Source: Macrotrachela quadricornifera (lineage: Eukaryota; Rotifera; Eurotatoria; Philodinida; Philodinidae). From it: 64,000 nucleotides of DNA. Positions 56,824 through 64,000 of this stretch are shown piece after piece. The first letter of the stretch is position 1; every line of letters begins with the position of its first letter. The position numbers and the translations under genes are program-made. A model generated the notes under the pieces. That model searched no databases, had not been told where the DNA came from, and saw only the letters and a list, made by a program, of their open reading frames with translations. The stretch covers positions 131,738-195,737 of the forward strand of contig JAJEKB010020228.1 of assembly GCA_022393335.1 (NCBI GenBank), read 5' to 3'.

Positions 56824-58433
56824 TGTGTTTTCTTGTAAAACGTATTCTTATGTCTAATTAAAACGGATATGACACAATAAAAAATATACAATTCAACTGT
56901 TCTGCATAGATCATGTCATGTTCAATAGCACTGATTCTTAACTATATATACTTTGTTTAGAGCATAGTTTGGTTTGAAAGTAAGAAGAGGCAGCAATACT
57001 AGCGTAACTTATTTTAGTTTTAATGAATAAAGACAAATTTCAAACACATTGGTATTACACCAGCAATTTCCAAAAGCAAAAGGCACTATGTTTCATGATC
57101 ACTTTCCTTTTTTTGATAGTTACACTCTTGTAAAATACTTCATATAATTAATTATGTGAAATAAATTTGAAAATGAATTTGTATTTTTCTATCATATGTA
57201 AAAATGGTAACAATTGGTTTTTCTTCATCATCTCACGTATCACATATGAATTGTAACGGAAAAGAGTGTAATTAGAAAATACTAAAATTTGACCGTTAAA
57301 AAATGCCTGTAAAAATCAAATCTCAAAATGAGCTATCTAACTCGATGGATCGACGTAATTCAAAAAAATTTTTTGCATAAGCTAAGATGGTTTCACCGAA
57401 GGAGATCAATATTCTGAAGCTAGTTCAGACCGAGCAGACAGTAGAAATTTTTGGCTCAATTTCAAGACTTGCTAAAGGCAGATTGAAAGGAGAAGTCATA
57501 TCCATTAATCAAATATATGAACTAAACTACACTGTATGAATTACTCAATGATTACGTTAGTACAGGTTTTATTTTCAAGAAAGTTCGTAAGTAGACAGTC
57601 CTTCATATCTACAAAATGATATTGTAAGAATAGTTTGTCTATTACAAAAGTTTATGCCCAGTAATAAATAATCTTTGACGTTAAGACTTTGTCGTTTTAC
57701 TAATAACTATAGATTATAATATTTCAAATTATTCATAGGACTATCCCATTCCTGTTTAAATGTTCTCACATGTTAATCAATAATGAATATCGTTCAAATA
57801 TCTTTACAAACGTACGTTCCTTCTACGATATATGAAATATTAATGGATGAGATGTAATACAAAATTCCATCGTGATGAATCTAATTCTTTTTCAACTACT
57901 ATTTAAAGACACATTGAATAACTTATGCCAAACTTGGTATATGAATTAATTGCCATTGACTTTTATACTCACACTGATAACAATGTTAAAGATACATATT
58001 TATCTATCTCTTTTGATAAGTTATTATTTTTTATTAATATATCGACATTTATTAACAGTATTAGAAAAGAAGTTGTCATTCGACAGCATATACTAAAATG
58101 TAGTTCTGTATTTCATAGACAATAAAAAAATAGAATATGTTTTTGATAATTTTAACTTTTTGTATCTTTTCTTCTTTTGAGATCATTTTACAATATCTAA
58201 CTTCATATTTTAACAGCACAATATTTTAATGAAATCAGTTTATTGTACTTGTAGACCAAACAATAGAATCTATCTTCTGCTAAACTATCAGAAATAAAAT
58301 ATTCGTATTTATTCGGCTTTCATAGACTTCTTGTAAAATCCATTTTCAAAAACAAAAGAGATTTTTATAGAAATTCATGTTTCAAGAAAATAATATACTC
58401 AAATATAAGAACTAATGACTTAGAGTTATTATA
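56824..58433. other. Spacer up to mariner copy 2, with a short orphan frame
   Basis: Mostly AT-rich. At 57387-57539 an ATG frame of 50 codons (MVSPKEINILKLVQTEQTVE..., ending NYTV, TGA) has non-random composition but no recognised family. The open frame at 57925-58125 just before the mariner is unremarkable. Confidence 0.35.
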
Positions 58434-59477
58434 TTAGGTTGTCAACAAAGTTCTTGCGTTTTTTAAGAAAAAATTCTAGAACATTCGAGAAAGTTCTAGA
58501 AGTTTCCATATTAAGAGTATATAAAGAGAGGATGAATGTCTTCCGAATGATAATAAAATCATCGATATGGATGTCGCTAGTGAACTGAAAATAGATCTTT
58601 CTCGTAGAGAGATTCGGGTGCTTTTACTTCATGAATTCCGTCTTGGTCACAAAGCAACGGAAGCAGCCAACAACATATGCAGCACGATGGGGGAGGATGT
58701 ACTCTCTACTCGTACGGCACAACATTGTTTCAATCGGTTTAAGAATGGTAACTTGGAACTCGACGATTTACCTCGCTCCGGTAGACCACTGGAACTGGAT
58801 GTTGATCTCTTAACACAGCTTATTGAAGAAGATCCTCGATTGACTTTACGGTGTTTAGCAGAGCAGCTTGGGTGCTCTCATACTACAGTGGAAAAACATC
58901 TGATCGAATTAGGCAAGACATGGAGATATGGAGTTTGGATACCTCACGAATTATCACCACATCAGCTTCAACTTAGAGTTGATGCTTGTATGGATTTAAT
59001 GACATCTCATCGTAATTATCAATGGCTCCGCAATCTTATTACTGGTGATGAGAAGTGGGTGTTATACATTAACTACACGCACAGACGCCAATGGTTGGGT
59101 GCTGGTCAAACAGGCGTAGCAACGCCTAAGACCGATCCGCACTCTAAGAAGGTGATGCTGAGCGTCTGGTGGGGAGTCAATGGAATTATTCACTGGGAAA
59201 TTCTTCCAAATGGTTGCACCATCGCTGCTGATCTATACTGTCAACAATTAGATCGAGTTGCTGAAAAACTCAAGGGGAAGCAGGATCGAATTTATTATTT
59301 GCATGATAATGCGAGACCCCATGTTGGAAAGTCGACCTGCCAAAAATTATTGAATCTCAGATGGATTATCATTCCTCATCCACCTTATTCTCCTAACTTG
59401 GCTCCAACGGATTACCATTTTTTTCGTTCTCTTTCTCATCATTTGCGTGAGAAAAAGTTCGACGACGAGAACGACTT

Positions 59478-59688
59478 TGTCATGGCCTTCAGCCATGATA
59501 ACTCATGAGTCAAGGAATTCCTGATTCATTTGTATATGATCGAGATTCCTGAGTCATATGTATATGACCGGAATTCTTGAGTCATGTACATATGACCAGA
59601 GATAGTATATAAGAGCAGCGCTTCTGCTTCTGTGTGTGTGTCTTCCCTTTCTCAGTCTTCTCTCTTCACAATAAACATTGTCTTCACA
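59478..59688 (+). repeat. 5' LTR
   Basis: It starts TGTCATGGCCTTCAGCCATGA, a short palindrome. Three related about 33-bp units built on TGAGTCATATGTATATGACC follow (59515-59600). Next come TATATAAG (59606-59613) and AATAAACA (about 59671). The order fits U3 repeats, core promoter, then polyadenylation signal. Confidence 0.93.
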
Positions 59689-59787
59689 ATGGTGCACTGG
59701 CCGGTCTACTGTAACCACTGAACAGTAGATCACGTCTTATTCGACCTGGTTGCTGGTATCGTCTGATTTATGCTTAAAGAAGAATAA

Positions 59788-61056
59788 CTTAAAGCTCAAG
59801 AACGTGCCTTAAAACAAACTGTAGAACGTGACAAACGCTCAGAAACCCGTACTCAAACCAAACTCACTGTTTCGAACACGCCAACAGAAACTCCTTCGCA
59901 GTCTGATCCTCAATTCATCTTGAGGGATGACATTGTATATCGCATCATCTCTTCAGTCAAACGACCACACATCTCTCCAGTACCATACCTTCCTAAATCC
60001 CTCCTTTCTCTTGCACTTCATTTCCATCATGATCATCCGCTGAGTGGACATTTTGGTGTACATCGTACTATATCGCGTATTCGTGACAAATATTGGTGGC
60101 CAAACATGCGTACATCCATTCGAAATTATATTGCATCATGTCCTCAATGTGCCCGTCACAACATCTCTCGCATAAAGCCCCCTGGTCACCTCAAATCTAT
60201 TACACCTCCATCAGCTGTCTTCCAAGTTCTTCATATGGACTTCTGGGGCCCTGTTCGGACACCGTCAGCTCATGGTAATCGTTACGTACTTGTTCTTACA
60301 GATAATTTATCCAAATATGTAATTGCCGAAGCCCTACCAGACTGTACTGCTAAAGCTGTAGCTCAAGTTCTGATCAATCGCTTTATTCTTATTCATGGTG
60401 CTCCCGAACGCCTCATCACTGATAATGGAACACACTTCAACAACCATCTCCTTCGTCACATCACCAACACTATGAGCATCCCTCACGCTTTCTCTGCCGC
60501 ATATCATCCACAAACAAATGGTCAAGTCGAACGTTTCAATGCGACTTTTGCTACTCAACTTGCTAAATATTGTGACTCAGACAAAACCAATTGGGATGAG
60601 TACCTTCCGTCTGTAGTATATGCGTACAACACTAGTGTTCATTCTACCACACAACTGACTCCTTATGAACTCGCGTTTGCCCGTCATCCCAAAAGTCCAT
60701 TTGATCCTCTCTCACCCACCATCACTCTCCGTCCCCTACACTCTTTTTATCCATATCTCAAGCAAGTGCATCATCTTCTTACCAAGAGAGCACAAACAAA
60801 CATCCGCTGTCAACAATCTAATTGGCAACAACGTTATAATCAAAATCGTCTTAATATCTCTTATCGTCCCGGTGATCTTGTATATGTACACGTTCCTGCT
60901 GGTCGTTCCAAACTTGACGCTCGCTATCGAGGTCCATGCACTGTGATGGACCTATCTGGTGAACAAAACTACCTTATCCAAGATCATCTTACTGGTCAGA
61001 AGGACTGGTGTCATGTTAATCAATTGTTACCTGCAGTTCCTCGTCATCCACATTAG
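59788..61056 (+). CDS. Integrase (Ty3/gypsy pol C-terminal part)
   Basis: Open from 59788 after a TAA; no ATG precedes the domain, as expected for a pol fragment. A polar leader (LKAQERALKQTVERDKRSET) precedes the H2C2 zinc domain (HPLSGHFGVHRTISRIRDKY then CPQCARH). The DDE catalytic core follows: D in VLHMDFWGP, D in LITDNGTHFN, E in HPQTNGQVERFNATF. The C-terminus has the GPY/F-type module (SYRPGDLVYVHVP, LDARYRGPCTVMDL). No stops interrupt the domain. Integrase normally inserts the cDNA copy; here expression without upstream pol is doubtful. The N-terminal leader probably marks the internal deletion junction. Confidence 0.93.
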   Translation, partial: LKAQERALKQTVERDKRSETRTQTKLTVSNTPTETPSQSDPQFILRDDIVYRIISSVKRPHISPVPYLPKSLLSLALHFHHDHPLSGHFGVHRTISRIRDKYWWPNMRTSIRNYIASCPQCARHNISRIKPPGHLKSITPPSAVFQVLHMDFWGPVRTPSAHGNRYVLVLTDNLSKYVIAEALPDCTAKAVAQVLINRFILIHGAPERLITDNGTHFNNHLLRHITNTMSIPHAFSAAYHPQTNGQVERFNATFATQLAKYCDSDKTNWDEYLPSVVYAYNTSVHSTTQLTPYELAFARHPKSPFDPLSPTITLRPLHSFYPYLKQVHHLLTKRAQTNIRCQQSNWQQRYNQNRLNISYRPGDLVYVHVPAGRSKLDARYRGPCTVMDLSGEQNYLIQDHLTGQKDWCHVNQLLPAVPRHPH

Positions 61057-61073
61057 TTTTCTCATATGCTCAT

Positions 61074-61405
61074 AGAACATTCGGATAGTGGCAGTCTGAC
61101 TGTTTTAAATGCTCGTTCACTTTGTTTATCGCTTAACGTCATTATTCTCTTCTTCTCTCTATTGAAACATCATACGGATTGTGGCAGTCCGACTGTTTCA
61201 AATGCTTGATCACACTGTTTATCACTTATCGTCATTATCCTCTTCTTTTCTCTTCATTCCATTCTTACATGAAACATTATATCGATTCGGGCAGTTCGAC
61301 TGATTCATATGCTCGATTACTCTGTTTATTATTTAACGTCACTATTCTGTTCTTCCCCCTCCATTCCATTCTTAAATGAAATATCATACGAGTTGTGGCA
61401 GCTCG
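61074..61405 (+). repeat. Three-and-a-half tandem units in the retrotransposon 3' untranslated region
   Basis: Units of about 90-110 bp headed CATACGGATTGTGGCAGTCC, with shared ACTGTTTCAAATGCT and TTTATCACTTAACGTCATTAT, repeat between the integrase stop and the 3' LTR and diverge by substitutions and length. Confidence 0.8.
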
Positions 61406-61616
61406 CATACTTATCCTCGTCATCGTTTATATTACTCACTTTCAATCTCACATTTTTTATACACATGCTTAATTCCATCATTGTTTATTTCTTAGTCACA
61501 TTTGACTTAATATTTCATCCAGCCTTTTTTATATTTTCTCTTTCTCTTCATTTTCTTGTTTTGTTTTCTTTTTTTTTTTTTGCTTTTATGTGCACTACTT
61601 GCTTGGTGGGGGGAGG

Positions 61617-61827
61617 TGTCATGGCCTTCAGCCATGATAACTCATGAGTCAAGGAATTCCTGATTCATTTGTATATGATCGAGATTCCTGAGTCATATGT
61701 ATATGACCGGAATTCTTGAGTCATGTACATATGACCAGAGATAGTATATAAGAGCAGCGCTTCTGCTTCTGTGTGTGTGTCTTCCCTTTCTCAGTCTTCT
61801 CTCTTCACAATAAACATTGTCTTCACA
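61617..61827 (+). repeat. 3' LTR
   Basis: Same 211-bp sequence as the 5' LTR with no difference noticed by eye, followed by the GACTT duplication and the resumed mariner frame. Confidence 0.95.
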
Positions 61828-62035
61828 GACTTGAAAATGGATATCGCCAACTTCTTTGGTCAAAAGTCACAGGACTTCCACGAACGCGGGATCCTATCTT
61901 TGCCCGAACGTTGGCGACAAGTCATAGATAGTAGTGGTGCATATATAATTGAAAGTTAGTTGTATTGTTAGAGTTTAAAAATAAGAATAAAATTTTTGAA
62001 AAAAACGCAAAAACTTTGTTGACAACCTAATATAT

Positions 62036-63443
62036 CTTAATAAATATGTATCATACAGATTGTTAGTTAGATCTACCTATGAGAGAATGAACTCAAAAGT
62101 TGACTTGATTTCCATTGAATTATTAATCGAAGATCTTTATTCTGTACCTGTAATGATTGTAATGATGACAGAAATGAAATCGATCTTAAAACGAAACTAA
62201 CCCGAACAGTTAGTTTGAGAACGTTCCATTGTTAAATGTATCTGTTTTGTTTTATATGTACAATAAACAACTAAAGAAAATTAATTTTCATTTTAATTTG
62301 TTTTTCTTGTCTCAAAACTATTGGCAAAATATTAATCTGCAAAAGGAAACATCAAAACTTATTTGAAATTTTTTCTTATTAAATATATTTTTGAATTTAT
62401 TATGGAAATTATTTTTTATTGTCTAATTAAATAAATAGATGAAATAGTACTACAATGCGTCGATTCATTATTATTTCTATTATTAAGTTTCTAGATAGGA
62501 GAACGATATTACATAGATTTGACCAAAACTTTTGAGACCGTTAAAAAAGTATAAAAGAGAAATGAAAATTTTCAGTTTTATTTTATTTTTAATAGATAGT
62601 ATAAGTTATTATTTATGTCAACTAAATTATTTGAAAATAAAAGAAATATTCATTCATTTCAAAACTTTGATTATCACTATTATCGAAAAAAAGATAATGT
62701 CATTTGAGAGTATGCCATTTAAAATACTGTCTTAAATACTCAAAACTCATATTTATATAGCGAGATGGATATCATTTTATGTTTACATATAAACTAATTT
62801 TTTCTCAAGCCTCAGAACTAATGCAAAACACATTTTACTTATTTATATTTTAATAAAGCATAAAGATAAATTAATACCGAGTTTTGTATTCTATTACTTG
62901 GTTTTTGTTAACTTTTCCTTATTTATGACTTTGTTTTGTTTTAGACTTTATATTTATATAGAAAAATATTAAGGAAAACAATACTGAATTTTATAGAGTA
63001 AGTACTCAAAAAGTGCATTAAATATATTTAGATTCTAATGATAGTACCATTGTTGAGTATTCATCAGATCTTCTGGCGCGAACAACAGATACGTGCTCGC
63101 TGATGAATAATATTCATTAAGTTAACTTTTTTCTTTAATTTCGCTATACATGATTATATTTATGAATAAGTATAAATAAGTGCAATAGAATTTCTAAAAG
63201 AAATACACAAGGTAATTATTTTGAATTGATAGTATTCTACCAACTGTTTTTCTTCCACTATCATTAGTCTTGTTTAACAACATAATTTTCTATATCATAA
63301 TGCCTTCTCTATGAGTTGAAAAATGCAACGTCATTTTTTCACAATCATCAAATAGTTGTCCTTCAGTTTTATTCTTCTGCTTTATATCTATTTCTCGAAT
63401 CTTCACTTATTACTATTATTTTTTAAATAAACATCTAACAACG
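62036..63443. promoter_or_regulatory. Interval X2 remainder and upstream region of GPCR 4
   Basis: 62145-62620 matches 47410-48370. 62640-62764 matches 50410-50534, and 62764-63443 matches 51783-52482. Thus the sequence is continuous here but interrupted by insertions near GPCR 3. GATGAATAATATTCATTAA at 63101 is the conserved upstream block. No gene present. Confidence 0.5.
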
Positions 63444-64000
63444 ATGAGTGCAACAAATTTACCCTTTATACAAAAAGAAATGATTCGATATGGTATGACT
63501 ACGTATTTTGTATTAGGTATTACGGGTAATATTTGCAATTGTATAATGTTTACACGATCTTCATGTCGTCGTGCACCTAGTTCTATCTATCTTCTTTCTC
63601 TCTCAATTTTTGCTATTATTTATTTATTCTGGGCAATTATTCCACAGATTTATACACTTAATTATACTGATCCTGAGACAACATCGTTACTATATTGTAA
63701 AGTAAGACTTTATGGTACCACGTTTCTTGGTCAATGTATCCGATATGTCATAGTATTCGCTTGTGTTGATCGATTCTTAGTTACACGAACAGATGTTCGT
63801 ATTCGTTCATTACATTCAGTTCAATTTGCAACAAAACTTGTTTTCATTATGATCCCAATAATATTATTGCTTGCTATACATCTTCCTATTTTAATGGATA
63901 TAAGAGATGGTGTTTGTCAAATGATTGGTTTGTATAAATTACTTTATGCAATCTATCAAATTACAATAGTTGGTATTCTGCCACCAGTATTAATGATTAT
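63444..64000 (+). CDS. Rhodopsin-type GPCR, paralogue 4 (cut by window end)
   Basis: Starts MSATNLPFIQKEMIRYG and is open to the last base (185 codons). It covers TM1 (GNICNC), TM2 (RAPSSIYLLSLS), TM3 with LLYCKVRLY and VDRFLVTRT (DRF), TM4, the second cysteine in DGVCQMIG, and the start of TM5 (GILPPVLM). Nearest to paralogue 3 in its N-terminus. The remainder lies outside the window. Confidence 0.87.
   Translation, partial: MSATNLPFIQKEMIRYGMTTYFVLGITGNICNCIMFTRSSCRRAPSSIYLLSLSIFAIIYLFWAIIPQIYTLNYTDPETTSLLYCKVRLYGTTFLGQCIRYVIVFACVDRFLVTRTDVRIRSLHSVQFATKLVFIMIPIILLLAIHLPILMDIRDGVCQMIGLYKLLYAIYQITIVGILPPVLMI

Larger units (their letters stand above)
59478..61827 (+). mobile_element. Internally deleted Ty3/gypsy-type LTR retrotransposon
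   Basis: LTRs of 211 bp (59478-59688, 61617-61827) appear identical, begin TG and end CA, and are flanked by GACTT duplications (59473-59477, 61828-61832). A TGGTGCACTGGCCGG string one base after the 5' LTR is in the primer-binding position, and the purine tract GGTGGGGGGAGG abuts the 3' LTR. The interior of about 1.9 kb holds only the integrase end of pol; gag, protease, RT and RNase H are missing. LTR identity indicates a very recent insertion, so a complete relative must have supplied the enzymes. Confidence 0.95.
58567..61959 (+). pseudogene. mariner transposase, intact except for the LTR insertion (DD34D)
   Basis: The 5' part (58567-59477) encodes MDVASELKIDLSRREIRVLL, the HTH segments, ITGDEKWVLYINYTHR, LHDNARPH and YSPNLAPTDYHFF; 34 residues lie between the last two aspartates. 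After DDEND the frame is cut by the retrotransposon and resumes at 61833 (KMDIANFFGQKSQDFHERGI, ending YIIES and stop at 61959). The two parts join without loss into 345 codons, the same length as typical mariner transposases, with no other lesion. It was probably active until the insertion. A readthrough frame adds VMAFSHDNS from the LTR before stopping at 59508. Confidence 0.95.
58434..62030 (+). mobile_element. mariner copy 2, split by a nested LTR retrotransposon
   Basis: Inverted ends TTAGGTTGTCAACAAAGTT (58434 on, and inverted to 62030) differ at one position in about 31 and are flanked by TA (58432-58433 and 62031-62032). Subtracting the retrotransposon and one 5-bp duplication leaves 1,242 bp, standard mariner size. 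It lies within interval X2. Confidence 0.95.

Noticed and set aside
61309..61647. 112-codon frame ending VMAFSHDNS
   Set aside because: It runs through the retrotransposon 3' untranslated repeats and pyrimidine tract into the LTR; it is not an envelope-like gene, as it lacks conserved features and a plausible start.

Overview
The window is AT-rich eukaryotic DNA. Genes have several exons with mostly very short introns (about 45-65 nt, GT-AG), and gene islands are separated by AT-rich, homopolymer-laden spacers. Conserved metazoan genes (CCDC12, IFT57, an hnRNP A/B-like gene, an RBBP4/7 fragment) sit beside lineage-expanded families (rhodopsin-type GPCRs, NHL-repeat membrane proteins, an F-box-like gene) and many kinds of transposable element. 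I infer a small aquatic invertebrate, most likely a bdelloid rotifer such as Rotaria. This rests on gene-family flavour, intron size and element diversity, not on a database search. One 400-N assembly gap lies at 19086-19485.

Layout. 1-8.2 kb: AT-rich spacer, then divergent CCDC12 (-) and IFT57 (+) sharing a 358-bp promoter, then spacer with a small broken gene. 8.2-13 kb: a three-exon F-box-like gene (+) and a broken, possibly kinase-like gene (-). 14.4-17.8 kb: a Helitron Rep N-terminal fragment fused to a decayed C2H2 / 'DNAGCY' protein gene. 18.8-19.5 kb: partial exons and the gap. 20.4-25.9 kb: a small two-exon gene (-) and a long decayed transposase-domain gene (+) carrying a 123-bp MITE with a 9-bp target duplication. 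26-30.4 kb: RBBP4/7 remnant, hAT-like MITE, mariner copy 1 (frameshifted), a dispersed repeat and a minisatellite. 31.9-34.1 kb: intact five-exon NHL-repeat membrane protein.

35-64 kb is a tandemly duplicated GPCR block with four paralogues, all on + (36000, 44412, 52483 and 63444, the last cut by the window end). The two intervals between copies 2-3 and 3-4 are themselves paralogous and hold different leftovers of a minus-strand NHL gene. Since duplication the block has taken up many elements: a piggyBac-like MITE with TTAA duplications, a degenerate hAT transposon, a MULE fragment with inverted ends and a 9-12-bp duplication, two non-autonomous inverted-repeat elements, and a mariner (copy 2) split by an LTR retrotransposon with identical LTRs. 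An hnRNP A/B-like gene with two lesions lies between GPCR 3 and GPCR 4.

Functionally, CCDC12 (spliceosome) and IFT57 (cilium) are intact housekeeping genes. The GPCRs and NHL proteins are probably surface or sensory proteins of unknown ligand. The rest is mainly a record of element insertion and gene decay. The strongest observations are the nested mariner/LTR insertion, the Helitron-'DNAGCY' junction, the paralogous GPCR intervals with differing insertions, and the AT-for-GT splice donor in the hnRNP-like gene.
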